Assembly: GCF_017433805.1 (NCBI RefSeq) | Contig: NZ_JAFRGN010000031.1 | Span: 1-64,000, forward strand | DNA: 64,000 bases | Source of the DNA: Butyrivibrio sp. | Lineage (GTDB): Bacteria; Bacillota; Clostridia; Lachnospirales; Lachnospiraceae | Direction of reading: 5' to 3' | Shown: piece after piece, positions 43,466 through 53,157 of the stretch | How the letters are laid out: every line of letters begins with the position of its first letter | Numbering within the stretch: the stretch's first letter is position 1 | Notes under the pieces: model-generated | What the model saw: only the letters and a program-made list of their open reading frames with translations | What the model was told of the DNA's origin: nothing | The model's database searches: none | Translations under genes and position numbers: made by a program

Positions 43466-45787
43466 ATGCAGAAAAGAGTAGAGTTACTGGCACCAGCTGG
43501 TGGATATGAGACAATGGTGGGAGCTTTCAATGCGGGAGCTGACGCCGTATATCTTGGTGGATCCAAATTTGGTGCAAGAGCATATGCTGATAATTTTGAC
43601 ACCCAGCAGGTTCTGGATGCTATTTCTTATGCCCATTTACATGGTAAGAAGATATATATGACGGTCAACACTCTGGTCAAAGAAAAAGAGTTTGGCCAGG
43701 TGTATGATTTTATGCTTCCTTTTGCAGAGAAGAATCTGGACGGTGTAATAGTTCAGGACTATGGCGTTATGCGTCTGATAAGGGATGAGTTCCCAAATAT
43801 TGAACTTCATGCCAGCACTCAGCAGACAGTTACAGGCGTGTACGGAGCAAGACTGTTAAAAGAGCTTGGATGTTGCCGAGTAGTACCTGCCAGAGAGCTT
43901 AGCCTTATGGAGATGAAGGCTATCAGAGAAAAGGCTGATGTAGAGGTAGAGGCATTTATCCACGGAGCTATGTGTTACTGCTATTCAGGTGTATGTCTTT
44001 TCAGCAGTATGGTTGGAGAGCGTAGTGGTAACAGAGGAAGATGCGCTCAGCCATGCAGACTCCCATATCAGCTGCAAGGGAAAGGTGGCGTAGAAGCCTA
44101 TCCTCTTAGTCTTAAGGATATGTGCACTATAGATATGATTCCTGAGCTGATTAAGGCGGGAATTGATTCTTTCAAGATAGAAGGAAGAATGAAGAAGCCT
44201 GAGTATGCAGCAGGAGTTACAGCTTTATATCGCAAATATATAGATATGTACTACGCAGATCCATCAAAAGATATAAAGGTTTCTGATGAAGATATGGAGA
44301 TACTTAAGGGACTGTATCTCAGAACTGGTATAAGTGAAGGCTATTATCATCAGCATAATGGCAGGAATATGGTGACTATTTCATCACCTGCATATAACGG
44401 AACCTCTGACAAGGTTTTGGCTATGGTTAAGGACAAGTTCCTTCAGGGAGAACAGAAGATTAAATGCACAATTGATGCATATCTTACCCTTGACGAAACA
44501 GCTGTTATTACTATGACAGTTAATAAAGATGGCGAGGAGCTTGTAGAGACTGTTACTGGAAGTGACGTGCAGGCAGCTTCCAAGAGACCAATGGATGAAG
44601 CGGCAGTTATCAAGCAGCTGGACAGGCTGGGGAATACTCCTTTTGTGTCAGAAGCTATAAATGTCACTATAGAGGACAAGGGAACAGGAACAGGCATATT
44701 TGTTCCTGCAAGTGAACTTAATGAGCTTAGAAGAGTATTGACAGAACAGATGCTGCAGAGACTTTCACAGGATGCTGAAGCTATTAAGGCGACCGATGTG
44801 GCTGGAAGTGCAGGTAAGGGAAAAGAGTCTTGTGTAACATTCAGCGACGAATTGAACAATAAGCTTTATGGTGGTGCTATTTCTGAGCGCAAGGGAGACT
44901 ATCACATTCTTGTTAATACAAGACCACAACTCAAGGCAGCTCTTAATGCCATTTCTGAGTATGGTGCAAAAGTCAGAATATATGTTGACTCAGATCTGTA
45001 TTTTAATTTAGATGATTCTTTGGCTGACAAGGTGATTTCTTTTGTCAGGGAAGATAGAGCGGAGTTTATTGTTGCACTTCCATATGTGACTAGAGAAGAA
45101 GAGTTTGATGGAACCATAGACATTCTTGATGTTATTGAGAATGCAGATTCCAGGGGATTTACCGGAGTTTTGGTCAGAAACCTTGAACAGCTTGGTTTTA
45201 TCAGGGAACATGAATATAAGGGAACTATAATTCTTGATTACGGCGTTTATGTATGGAATCAGAATGCAGCAGCTCTTTTATCAGAGCTTAATAGTGAGAA
45301 CGGCATTACAATAGATGAGACTTCAGTTCCACTTGAGCTGACTATACATGAAGCCAAAGAGTTGGCTAAAGCTTTGGATAGCAAGAGCCTTATGCCAAGG
45401 ACTTATAACATCTACGGCAGAACACCTATGATGGTGAGTGCTGGCTGTGTCAAGAAAACTATGGATAAATGCAGCGGTAAGTTGCATGAGTTTAACCGCG
45501 AAGAGATGAAGCTTGTAGACAGAATGGGGAATGTACTTCCTGTAACTACCAATTGCAGGAACTGTCTGAATGTGATTTGGAATGCTCATCCGACATCACT
45601 TCACAAGAAACTTGATAATATTAGGAATATGCAGCTGTTTGATCATTTCAGGATTGATCTTACAACTGAAAGTATGGAGGAGAGTGCTTTAGTTCTTGGG
45701 GCCTTTTTGAACGGGGATAGACAAGCTTTTGAGACTATTGAACAAAAAGGGTATACAACAGGTCACTTTAAGCGCGAAGTAGAATAG
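43466..45787 (+). CDS. U32 family peptidase-like protein (tRNA/rRNA hydroxylation type)
   Basis: A 773-residue U32 protein with an N-terminal TIM-barrel-like domain (ELLAPAGGYETMVGAFNAGADAVYLGG). The Cys-rich signature is HGAMCYCYSGVCLFSS followed by GRCAQPCRLPY, and a second, collagenase-like half follows with further Cys (CVKKTMDKC, NCRNC). Members such as TrhP/RlhA take part in RNA hydroxylation and bind an Fe-S cluster; the 'peptidase' label is historical. AAGGAAG precedes the ATG. RodA starts four bases after its stop. Confidence 0.9.
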   Translation: MQKRVELLAPAGGYETMVGAFNAGADAVYLGGSKFGARAYADNFDTQQVLDAISYAHLHGKKIYMTVNTLVKEKEFGQVYDFMLPFAEKNLDGVIVQDYGVMRLIRDEFPNIELHASTQQTVTGVYGARLLKELGCCRVVPARELSLMEMKAIREKADVEVEAFIHGAMCYCYSGVCLFSSMVGERSGNRGRCAQPCRLPYQLQGKGGVEAYPLSLKDMCTIDMIPELIKAGIDSFKIEGRMKKPEYAAGVTALYRKYIDMYYADPSKDIKVSDEDMEILKGLYLRTGISEGYYHQHNGRNMVTISSPAYNGTSDKVLAMVKDKFLQGEQKIKCTIDAYLTLDETAVITMTVNKDGEELVETVTGSDVQAASKRPMDEAAVIKQLDRLGNTPFVSEAINVTIEDKGTGTGIFVPASELNELRRVLTEQMLQRLSQDAEAIKATDVAGSAGKGKESCVTFSDELNNKLYGGAISERKGDYHILVNTRPQLKAALNAISEYGAKVRIYVDSDLYFNLDDSLADKVISFVREDRAEFIVALPYVTREEEFDGTIDILDVIENADSRGFTGVLVRNLEQLGFIREHEYKGTIILDYGVYVWNQNAAALLSELNSENGITIDETSVPLELTIHEAKELAKALDSKSLMPRTYNIYGRTPMMVSAGCVKKTMDKCSGKLHEFNREEMKLVDRMGNVLPVTTNCRNCLNVIWNAHPTSLHKKLDNIRNMQLFDHFRIDLTTESMEESALVLGAFLNGDRQAFETIEQKGYTTGHFKREVE

Positions 45788-45791
45788 ACTA

Positions 45792-47222
45792 ATGGAATTA
45801 TATGTGACTGAAATTTCTAAATATGTGATAACTCTTTTTCTTTTCCTGTATACGCTGGAGGCGTTTCTTGTTTTTACAAAGAAAACGGAGGAAAAGAGAA
45901 AGGGGATATATATCAGGCAGATAATCTGCATGTTTGCTGTGCAGATTGCCTGTTTTGTGCAGATCCTTGCCAGAACTGGTAAGGTTCGTTACGCTTTCTT
46001 TTTTGCATTTCAAATAATAGTGTTTGCATCTGCAATAACACTTTTTTATCTGATCTATCCAGATGGTAATAAGCTGATAATGAACAACTGCGTAATGCTG
46101 CTGATGATCGGTATGATCATACTGACCAGACTATCCTATGACAAAGCAATGAAGCAGTTCTTCATCATAACAGCTTCATTTATCATCGGATTCTTTGTGC
46201 CTGAGATGATTTTCAGGTTCAATTTCCTCAAGAAGTTTACTTGGATATATGCAGGTGTTGGAATACTTGCCATAGGTATAGTTCTGATACTTGGAGCAAC
46301 CGTCAATGGATCCAAGATCAATTATTCCTTTGCTGGTATTACCTTCCAGCCTTCAGAAGTGGTCAAGATAGTATTTCTGTTCTATATGGCTGCGGCCCTT
46401 AATCAGGTGGAGGGACTATTTGACCTGTTCCTTTTATCTGTTATATCTGCAGCACACGTTATTATTCTTGTGTTATCCAAGGATCTCGGAAGTGCACTGA
46501 TTTTCTTTGTGATATATCTGGCACTTATTTATATTGCTACTGAGAATATCGGATATTTGGGAATAGGCCTTGCGGCGGGAGCTATAGCGAGTGTTGTTGC
46601 CTACAAGCTCTTTTCCCATATTCAGGTCAGAGTTAAGGCATTTATTGATCCATTTAGTGATATAGAAAAGTCAGGCTATCAGCTGTCACAGTCGCTGTTT
46701 GGAATTAGTAGTGGCTGCTGGTTCGGACTAGGACTATACGGTGGCTCACCTCAGTCCATTCCTTATGTTGAGCAGGACTTTATTTTCTCTGCAATTGCAG
46801 AGGAGTTGGGCGTAATATTTGCAGTACTGATGATACTCATATGCGTTAGCTCCTTTATTATGATGCTTCAGGAAGGCTATTTTATCAGAGACAAATTCTA
46901 CAGACTTGTTATAACAGGAACAGCTGTGGCTTACATATTCCAGACATTTCTCACAATCGGCGGAGGATCCAAGTTTATTCCACTGACCGGTGTAACACTG
47001 CCACTTGTAAGTTATGGCGGAACTTCAGTACTGGTGACGATCATTATGATCATGATTGCTGAAGGCGTCTGTATGATAAGGCAGGACGAGATTTATGAAG
47101 CCAGAGAAAAGAGACGTAGAAAGTTGGAGGCGCAGAGGCGTGGACAGGATAAGGGATACGAGAGAAGAACAGATCAGGCCAGAGAGATCAGACAGGCCGG
47201 ACAGAGCTTCGAGAATAGATAA
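45792..47222 (+). CDS. FtsW/RodA/SpoVE family glycosyltransferase
   Basis: A 476-residue SEDS-family peptidoglycan polymerase with about ten transmembrane segments; the C-terminal half has GGSPQSIPYVEQDFIFSAIAEELG and the PLTGVTLPLVSYGGTSVL signature. The cytoplasmic tail (about 430-476) is rich in Arg, Glu and Gln, and its coding DNA overlaps the start of the penicillin-binding protein gene. It has no ribosome site of its own and follows the U32 stop by 4 bases, implying translational coupling. With the next gene it forms a cell-wall synthase pair. Confidence 0.92.
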   Translation: MELYVTEISKYVITLFLFLYTLEAFLVFTKKTEEKRKGIYIRQIICMFAVQIACFVQILARTGKVRYAFFFAFQIIVFASAITLFYLIYPDGNKLIMNNCVMLLMIGMIILTRLSYDKAMKQFFIITASFIIGFFVPEMIFRFNFLKKFTWIYAGVGILAIGIVLILGATVNGSKINYSFAGITFQPSEVVKIVFLFYMAAALNQVEGLFDLFLLSVISAAHVIILVLSKDLGSALIFFVIYLALIYIATENIGYLGIGLAAGAIASVVAYKLFSHIQVRVKAFIDPFSDIEKSGYQLSQSLFGISSGCWFGLGLYGGSPQSIPYVEQDFIFSAIAEELGVIFAVLMILICVSSFIMMLQEGYFIRDKFYRLVITGTAVAYIFQTFLTIGGGSKFIPLTGVTLPLVSYGGTSVLVTIIMIMIAEGVCMIRQDEIYEAREKRRRKLEAQRRGQDKGYERRTDQAREIRQAGQSFENR

Positions 47223-48663
47223 AAGAGATAATTCAAAGCGTAAGAAAAAGAAAATAAGATCAAAGCCTATTATTGTTCTGGGAAGCTTTTATTCAGTGCT
47301 GTTTGCTGCGCTTATTATTTATATCTGCAACTATGCTTATAGTAACAGGCAGGTACTTCTTAATAACAGCTATAACACAAGACAGCAGATACTTCTGGCT
47401 CAGAACTACAGAGGCCAGATACTTTCAAGAGACGGCGATGTTCTTGCATATACTACTACAGGAGAAGATGGTAAGGATAAAAGAGTATATCCCTACGAAA
47501 GAGAATTTGCTCATGTAGTAGGATATTCTACAAATGGTAAGGCTGGAATAGAGTCAGCTGCCAATTACTATCTCATCAATACCAGTATTGACCTTCAAGA
47601 TAAGGTTAAGCTTGATGCACAAGGCTCCAAATATCCTGGAGATAACGTATATACAACTCTTGATGTTAAGCTTCAGGAGGTTGCATTTAATGCCCTTTCT
47701 GCCAGAAAGGGAGCTATTGTTGTAACTAATCCCAAGACTGGTGAGGTACTGGCTATGGTTTCCAAGCCGGATTATGATCCTAACACTATCGCTCAGGATT
47801 GGGACAGCCTGATTGCTGATAAATCTCCTGATGCCAAGCTCCTTAACAGAGCGACTCAGGGGGTATATCCTCCGGGATCTACCTTCAAGATTGTTACAGC
47901 CCTTGCATATTTAAGAGATCATCCAAACAATTATCAGGACTACAGATTTAGCTGTAACGGAAGATTCACCTATGAAGGCAATACGATTCAGTGCTTCCAT
48001 GGTGAGAATCACGGAGCAGTGAACTTCACAAGCTCTTTTGCTAAATCCTGTAATTCATCCTTTGCAAATATGGGCGTTGATATAAAGAGATCTACCTTTA
48101 ACGATACACTCAAGTATCTTTTGTTCAACACTGAGCTTCCCATTACAACTCTTTATTCAAAGAGCTCAGCTGTTTATGATGCATCCACAACTACTGACGA
48201 TGTAATGCAGCTCTCTATTGGACAGGGAACAACTACTGTAACACCAATGCACATGAATATGATCACCTGTGCTATTGCTAATGACGGCGTACTCATGAAG
48301 CCATACCTTGTTTCATCTGTTAAAAGTGATACTGGTAAGCTTGTTAAGAGCTTCTCATCTGAGAGCTACAAGAGACTGATCTCACAGAATGAGTCTGATA
48401 TTCTCACAGAGATGATGGAGCAGGTTGTACAGTCAGGAACAGCTAGCAAATTAAAAGGTCTTTCCTATACAGCAGCTGGTAAGACAGGTTCTGCTGAGTA
48501 TAACACATCAACTTCAGATTCACATGCCTGGTTTACTGGATTTGCGCCTGCTGATGATCCTGAAATATGCGTGACTATCATAGTTGAAGATGCTGGTAGT
48601 GGCGGAAGCTATGCTGTACCTATTGCAAAAAGAATATTTGATGCATACTTCGGTGTCGAATAA
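47140..48663 (+). CDS. Class B penicillin-binding protein (transpeptidase)
   Basis: A 507-residue transpeptidase partner of the upstream SEDS protein: very basic N-terminus, one membrane anchor (SKPIIVLGSFYSVLFAALIIY), then a transpeptidase domain with the three active-site motifs STFK (in PPGSTFKIVTAL), SCN (in AKSCNSSF) and KTG (in AAGKTGSAEY). An in-frame ATG at 47095 would lengthen it to 522 residues, but lacks a ribosome site; GTG 47140 has GGAGG nine bases before it and is preferred. Either start lies inside the RodA gene (83- or 128-base overlap in a different frame). Lacks PASTA domains. Confidence 0.9.
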   Translation: MDRIRDTREEQIRPERSDRPDRASRIDKRDNSKRKKKKIRSKPIIVLGSFYSVLFAALIIYICNYAYSNRQVLLNNSYNTRQQILLAQNYRGQILSRDGDVLAYTTTGEDGKDKRVYPYEREFAHVVGYSTNGKAGIESAANYYLINTSIDLQDKVKLDAQGSKYPGDNVYTTLDVKLQEVAFNALSARKGAIVVTNPKTGEVLAMVSKPDYDPNTIAQDWDSLIADKSPDAKLLNRATQGVYPPGSTFKIVTALAYLRDHPNNYQDYRFSCNGRFTYEGNTIQCFHGENHGAVNFTSSFAKSCNSSFANMGVDIKRSTFNDTLKYLLFNTELPITTLYSKSSAVYDASTTTDDVMQLSIGQGTTTVTPMHMNMITCAIANDGVLMKPYLVSSVKSDTGKLVKSFSSESYKRLISQNESDILTEMMEQVVQSGTASKLKGLSYTAAGKTGSAEYNTSTSDSHAWFTGFAPADDPEICVTIIVEDAGSGGSYAVPIAKRIFDAYFGVE

Positions 48664-48752
48664 TTTTGTGTTATCATAGATAATATGATGAAATTACAGA
48701 AATGCTTTTGGGGCTGTGATTTCGTTTATGAGTTATATGGGGAAGAGCGGTA

Positions 48753-49082
48753 ATGAAAAAAGGCGGATTTTGCCAGTTTTACAGGAATTTATATTGGGGT
48801 AATAATGTCAAAAAGAGAACGCTTGTTAAGTGGAAACTCTATACCGGAAGTGGGCAGTTCAATATCTACTGCGTCACCAAGGCTATGGATGATAATGACC
48901 AGCTTGATATTATTCATTGTGCGTTTCTCAAACAGCAGTATTATCGCAAGCATCCCGTTTTGATCTATGGAATAGCCTCAAGCTATGAGGAAGCTGTTGA
49001 TATAGTACTGAGAATATCACAGGAAGCTTCCAATGTCGGAATGGATGGAAGGCTTTTGGACTATTTACTTTTAGAAGAATAA
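48753..49082 (+). CDS. Conserved small protein, function unknown
   Basis: A 109-residue soluble protein, starting MKKGGFCQFYRN and ending LLDYLLLEE. It contains the segment YGIASSYEEAVDIVLRISQEA, predicted helical. No family recognised. Start supported by GGGGAAGAG upstream. It sits 18 bases ahead of the DUF2953 gene and may be co-transcribed with it. The 89-base gap before it has a stem-loop GAAAT/ATTTC around 48690-48725. Confidence 0.7.
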   Translation: MKKGGFCQFYRNLYWGNNVKKRTLVKWKLYTGSGQFNIYCVTKAMDDNDQLDIIHCAFLKQQYYRKHPVLIYGIASSYEEAVDIVLRISQEASNVGMDGRLLDYLLLEE

Positions 49083-49100
49083 TTTTGTTGTGAGCAGTTT

Positions 49101-50105
49101 ATGCTTACGGGGATACTAACTGTACTTAAGATAATTGGAATAACACTGCTAGTGATTCTGGCAGTTGTGCTTCTCATATTGATTCTTGTTTTGTTTGTTC
49201 CTGTCAGGTATCGCCTTGATGGAACCATTCCGGAAACGGACCTTGAGCAGGGCTTTGATCTGGAGAAGATAATAGGCTCTGCCAGATTCTCCTGGCTCCT
49301 TCATTTTGTCAGCGGTGGAATCGAATATCCTGAGAAAAAGGAATTTACGGTCAAGGTTCTTGGAATGCAGATTTTACCTAAGAAAGAGAAGCTTGATAAA
49401 AAGAAAGACAAGAAAAAGAAAAAAGAGGATAAGTCTGAAGAAATTATAGAAGAAGCAGCCGAAGATACCACAGAAGTCGAAGCTACTGAGACTGTCGGGG
49501 AAAATACAGAGAATGAGGTAATTCAGAATTCTGAAGCTACTGAATCAGACGACACAGAAAATGCTTCAGAAAATGATAAAGAATCAGAGTCAGAATCCGA
49601 TACAAATACTAGAAACGATTCAGAAGATAAAGCGCTGATAGAAATTGTATGGGACATTATTGAAAAGGTTGAAAATATTCTAAAAACGCCACAAAATGTG
49701 CTTGGAAAAATCCAATATACAACATCTAGAGTTTGTGGTAAGATAGGGATGATAAAAACTACACTTGAAAACGATATTTTCAAGCGGGCATTTGAGCTGG
49801 TTAAGGGCAAACTTATCAAACTTATCAAGATGATCTTACCGGATAAATCCAAGGTGGATTTGATGCTTGGACTTGGAGATCCTGCAGATACAGCGCAGGC
49901 CATGGCAGCTTATGGAGCTCTTTATCCTGTCCTTTTTAAGAGCGTAACATTCAGACCTGATTTTGACAGGAAAGTTATTTATGCAGATGCTCATTTTAAG
50001 GGGCACATTACACTGTTTACAGTACTGTATTGTGTGTGCGTCTGCTACTTTAATAAAGATGTGAAAAAAGTCATCAAAAGATTTAAAAAGATTTTAAATT
50101 CTTGA
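49101..50105 (+). CDS. DUF2953 domain protein (YtfI-like)
   Basis: A 334-residue protein with an N-terminal membrane anchor (about 5-36), a Lys-rich then Glu/Thr/Ser-rich low-complexity insert (about 95-170), and the DUF2953 part (about 190-330, with LMLGLGDPADTAQAMAAYGAL). In Bacillus the same protein (YtfI) precedes YtfJ, as here with a 21-base gap. Function unproven. Confidence 0.83.
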   Translation: MLTGILTVLKIIGITLLVILAVVLLILILVLFVPVRYRLDGTIPETDLEQGFDLEKIIGSARFSWLLHFVSGGIEYPEKKEFTVKVLGMQILPKKEKLDKKKDKKKKKEDKSEEIIEEAAEDTTEVEATETVGENTENEVIQNSEATESDDTENASENDKESESESDTNTRNDSEDKALIEIVWDIIEKVENILKTPQNVLGKIQYTTSRVCGKIGMIKTTLENDIFKRAFELVKGKLIKLIKMILPDKSKVDLMLGLGDPADTAQAMAAYGALYPVLFKSVTFRPDFDRKVIYADAHFKGHITLFTVLYCVCVCYFNKDVKKVIKRFKKILNS

Positions 50106-50126
50106 TGGAATCGTTGGAGGTGTATA

Positions 50127-50510
50127 GTGAGTAATTTTAATGAGGTTGTGGAGTCTTTACTTGGAGGAATGAACAAAATTATGGCAGCCAAGACCGTTGT
50201 AGGTGAGGCTACCAAGGTTGGTGATACAATAATTGTTCCACTTGTTGATGTATCTTTTGGAGTAGGAGCAGGTTCTTCAGAAGCCGACAAGAAGAATGGC
50301 GGCTGCGGAGGCTTTGGTGCAAAGATGTCACCAAGCGCAGTTCTTGTTATCAAGAATGGTTCAACTAAGCTTGTTAATATCAAGAACCAGGATGCTGTTA
50401 CCAAGGTACTTGATATGGTGCCAGATATTGTAGACCGTTTTTCAGCCAAGAAAGAAAACATGATGGATGATGATGAGGCGGTAGATATAGCTTTCCCAGA
50501 CGAGGAATAG
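50127..50510 (+). CDS. ytfJ: YtfJ/GerW family protein
   Basis: A 127-residue GerW-type protein: VVGEATKVGDTIIVPLVDVSFGVGAGSS, a Gly-rich NGGCGGFGAKMSPSAVLVI strand, and an acidic end. Start is GTG behind GGAGG. In spore formers the family supports germination, but it is also present in non-sporulating Lachnospiraceae. It follows the DUF2953 gene as in Bacillus. Confidence 0.9.
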   Translation: MSNFNEVVESLLGGMNKIMAAKTVVGEATKVGDTIIVPLVDVSFGVGAGSSEADKKNGGCGGFGAKMSPSAVLVIKNGSTKLVNIKNQDAVTKVLDMVPDIVDRFSAKKENMMDDDEAVDIAFPDEE

Positions 50511-50538
50511 TTTGTGCCTCTTCTTAGGGGGTATCCAT

Positions 50539-51075
50539 ATGGATGAAAGAAGAAACATTGAAGAAATTATCTTAAACGGAACAGAGGATGATCTTGCACA
50601 GCTCCGTTTATGGCTCTTTAAAGAGAGTGTGAGACTTGAGAATCAGGAGAGTGCTCTTGAGGACAAGTATGCCAGATTAGAAGCGGATGAGATGGCGTTT
50701 AAAGAGAGAATGGACGCTCTTGAGCGTAAGCTTGAGACTGCTACCAAGAAACTGGATACTGACAAGGCTTTGTTTGATCAGAGACTTCGCATTCTTAATA
50801 ATGGCTTTGCTCAGCTCAACAGCGATAAAAAGAAGCTTGAGGCTGATTTCATGAGGCTTGAGAGAGAGAAAGCCTACCAGAGACAGAATGAGTATGATGC
50901 TCTTGATCTTTTATTCAGAGGCGTAGACAGTGCACTTACTCTTAAAAAGAGATATAAAGATCTTATGAAAATGTTTCATCCTGATAATATTTCTGGCGAT
51001 GAAGAGATGGTTCAGCTTATCAATGCTGAATATGCAGCTCTTTGCAGACAGTTTAATATCAGTATTATCAATTAA
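50539..51075 (+). CDS. Coiled-coil protein with C-terminal J-domain-like motif
   Basis: A 178-residue protein: a coiled coil from about 25 to 120 (heptad-rich Leu/Glu/Lys), then a short C-terminal segment LKKRYKDLMKMFHPDNIS followed by MVQLINAEYAAL that looks like helices II and III of a J domain, with the HPD motif in place. An Hsp70 co-chaperone role is inferred only from HPD. ATG 50539 has GGGGG seven bases before it; an upstream in-frame start at 50512 is less likely. Confidence 0.7.
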   Translation: MDERRNIEEIILNGTEDDLAQLRLWLFKESVRLENQESALEDKYARLEADEMAFKERMDALERKLETATKKLDTDKALFDQRLRILNNGFAQLNSDKKKLEADFMRLEREKAYQRQNEYDALDLLFRGVDSALTLKKRYKDLMKMFHPDNISGDEEMVQLINAEYAALCRQFNISIIN

Positions 51076-51160
51076 AAATACATGTTGTGTAGCTAATTGA
51101 TACACATAATTGCGACATACATAAAATATTAATTTGTTTGGTGGGGAATAATATGGTATC

Positions 51161-51206
51161 GTTAACAAGTCATTGCTCATTAGGGCAATGACTTGTATAT
51201 GTTAAC
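51161..51206 (+). terminator. Long hairpin (possible terminator)
   Basis: ACAAGTCATTGC (51165-51176) pairs perfectly with GCAATGACTTGT (51185-51196), flanked by GTTAAC on both sides. T run is delayed (51212-51217). It separates the J-like gene from recA. Confidence 0.6.
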
Positions 51207-51288
51207 AGGGGATTTTTGCAGTATTACTGCGGTGTAATGCTGTGTCTGGCGATTCTGCCGGAATTTTCAAAAAATTAAAATTATTATA

Positions 51289-51317
51289 TTGACACACCCG
51301 AACGTTTGTTTTATTAT
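51289..51317 (+). promoter_or_regulatory. recA promoter
   Basis: TTGACA (51289-51294), 17-base spacer, TATTAT (51312-51317); the spacer contains LexA box 1. Confidence 0.85.
51299..51312. promoter_or_regulatory. LexA (SOS) box 1
   Basis: CGAACGTTTGTTTT fits the Gram-positive SOS consensus CGAACRNRYGTTYC at 12 of 14 positions, with the central GAAC-N4-GTT core intact. It lies between -35 and -10. Confidence 0.8.
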
Positions 51318-51328
51318 TTTAAATATAC

Positions 51329-51342
51329 AGAACGGGTGTTCT
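51329..51342. promoter_or_regulatory. LexA (SOS) box 2
   Basis: AGAACGGGTGTTCT has a complete GAAC-N4-GTTC palindrome, just downstream of the predicted transcription start and 16 bases before the recA ATG. Confidence 0.8.
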
Positions 51343-51357
51343 TGGAAGGAGATTAGT

Positions 51358-52434
51358 ATGGAAAGAGAAGATAAACAAAAAGCATTAGAGGCAGCTCTTG
51401 GACAGATTGAGAAGCAGTTTGGTAAGGGCGCTGTTATGAAGCTTGGAGATTCATCTGATACTATGAATGTCGAGACAATCCCAACAGGATCACTTAGTCT
51501 TGATATTGCACTTGGCCTTGGTGGAATTCCTAAGGGCAGAATTATTGAGATTTATGGACCAGAGTCCAGTGGTAAGACCACTGTAACTTTACATATGATT
51601 GCAGAAGTACAGAAGAGAGGCGGTATTGCAGGTTTCATCGATGCTGAGCATGCTCTTGATCCTGTATATGCCAAGAATATCGGCGTAGATGTTGATAACC
51701 TCTATATTTCACAGCCAGATAGTGGTGAGCAGGCTCTTGAGATTACAGAGACAATGGTACGTTCAGGTGCTATTGATATCGTAGTAGTTGACTCAGTTGC
51801 AGCTCTTGTTCCTAAGGCTGAGATTGATGGAGATATGGGTGATTCACATGTAGGTCTTCAGGCAAGACTTATGTCACAGGCTCTTCGTAAGCTTACAGCT
51901 GTAATCAGTAAGTCTAACTGTACTGTAGTATTTATCAACCAGCTTCGTGAGAAGGTTGGTGTTATGTTTGGTAATCCAGAGACAACTACTGGTGGACGTG
52001 CTCTTAAGTTCTATTCTTCAGTACGTATGGATGTTCGTCGTATCGAGGCCATCAAGCAGAACGGTGAAGTAATTGGTAACAGAACACGAGTTAAGGTTGT
52101 TAAGAATAAGATTGCACCTCCATTCAAGGAGGCTGAATTCGATATCATGTTTGGTAAGGGAATCTCAGCTACTGGTGATATCCTTGATCTTGCTGCTGGC
52201 GTTGATATTGTCAATAAGAGCGGCGCTTGGTACCAGTATGAAGGTGAGAAGATTGGACAGGGTAGAGAGAATGCTAAGCTTTATCTCGAGAATAACCCGG
52301 CTATCCTTACAGAGATTGATGCCAAGGTAAGAGCTCGTTATGGTCTTCCTGTTGACGGCGCTGTTGCAGCTAAGGCAGATGAAGCTGATGAGCCAGCAAC
52401 ATCCTCAGCTAAGAGAGCAAAAGCATCTAAATAA
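51358..52434 (+). CDS. recA: Recombinase RecA
   Basis: A 358-residue strand-exchange protein and SOS co-protease. Walker [10 protein letters not shown] at 67-75, Walker [10 protein letters not shown], and the L2 loop [21 protein letters not shown]. Ends in an acidic-Ala tail. ATG 51358 has AAGGAG six bases before it; the longer in-frame open region (from 51289) covers the promoter and SOS boxes and is not coding. Strongly biased codons. Confidence 0.98.
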   Translation: MEREDKQKALEAALGQIEKQFGKGAVMKLGDSSDTMNVETIPTGSLSLDIALGLGGIPKGRIIEIYGPESSGKTTVTLHMIAEVQKRGGIAGFIDAEHALDPVYAKNIGVDVDNLYISQPDSGEQALEITETMVRSGAIDIVVVDSVAALVPKAEIDGDMGDSHVGLQARLMSQALRKLTAVISKSNCTVVFINQLREKVGVMFGNPETTTGGRALKFYSSVRMDVRRIEAIKQNGEVIGNRTRVKVVKNKIAPPFKEAEFDIMFGKGISATGDILDLAAGVDIVNKSGAWYQYEGEKIGQGRENAKLYLENNPAILTEIDAKVRARYGLPVDGAVAAKADEADEPATSSAKRAKASK

Positions 52435-52453
52435 TAGTACTCGGCAATTGATG

Positions 52454-52482
52454 AATCGGTGACCTTATGGTCACCGATTTTT
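52454..52482 (+). terminator. Terminator between recA and recX
   Basis: AATCGGTGACC pairs perfectly with GGTCACCGATT around TTAT, followed by TTT. It would limit read-through from recA into recX. Confidence 0.88.
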
Positions 52483-52509
52483 ACTAAAAGCCTTAATATA
52501 GGAGACAGT

Positions 52510-53133
52510 ATGATAGTTACAGATGTAGCTGAACTTGATAAGAAGCGTTGCAAGATATTTATAGATGGCGAATTTGCCTTTGTTTTATATAAGGGTGAGC
52601 TTCGAGAGTATGGAATTAAGGCTGATACAGAGGTGTCTTTGCATAATTATGAAGAGATTATGGGAGTCCTTTTACCTAAAAGGGCCAAACTAAGAGCAAT
52701 GAACCTTCTCCAAAAGAAGGACTACACTGAGAAACAGCTTCGTGACAAGCTTCATGAAGGATTATACCCCTCAGATATTGTTGATGATGCCATTACTTAT
52801 GTGAAATCCTACAGATACCTTGATGATGAGCGCTTTGCCAGAGACTATATTACCTATCACATGGAGATGCGTAGCAGGAGCAGAATCATTCAGGATCTGA
52901 CAGGTAAGGGAATTAGTAAGGATGTTATACTTCCCATCATAGAAGAGTTATATGAACAGGCGAATGAAGCATCTGATACTGATATAGAGCAGGAACAGAT
53001 TGCTAAACTCCTTGAGAAAAAACATTATAGTGATGACATGGAATACAAAGAGAAGCAGAAGATTATGGGCTTTTTATTAAGACGAGGGTACTCTATGGAT
53101 AGCATTAGAAAAGCCATGAATCAATACGATTGA
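52510..53133 (+). CDS. recX: Regulatory protein RecX
   Basis: A 207-residue helical-repeat modulator of RecA (three-helix RecX repeats, for example MNLLQKKDYTEKQLRDKL and VKSYRYLDDERFARDYI). ATG 52510 follows GGAG by five bases; an in-frame start at 52459 lies in the terminator hairpin. Located just downstream of recA, as is common. Expression probably depends on read-through from recA. Confidence 0.9.
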   Translation: MIVTDVAELDKKRCKIFIDGEFAFVLYKGELREYGIKADTEVSLHNYEEIMGVLLPKRAKLRAMNLLQKKDYTEKQLRDKLHEGLYPSDIVDDAITYVKSYRYLDDERFARDYITYHMEMRSRSRIIQDLTGKGISKDVILPIIEELYEQANEASDTDIEQEQIAKLLEKKHYSDDMEYKEKQKIMGFLLRRGYSMDSIRKAMNQYD

Positions 53134-53157
53134 TGATTTTATAAATAAGAGATAAAG

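Noticed and set aside
51161-51206. Phage or integron attachment site
   Set aside because: The perfect hairpin with GTTAAC ends sits between genes next to recA, with no integrase or duplicated copy in the window; terminator is simpler.
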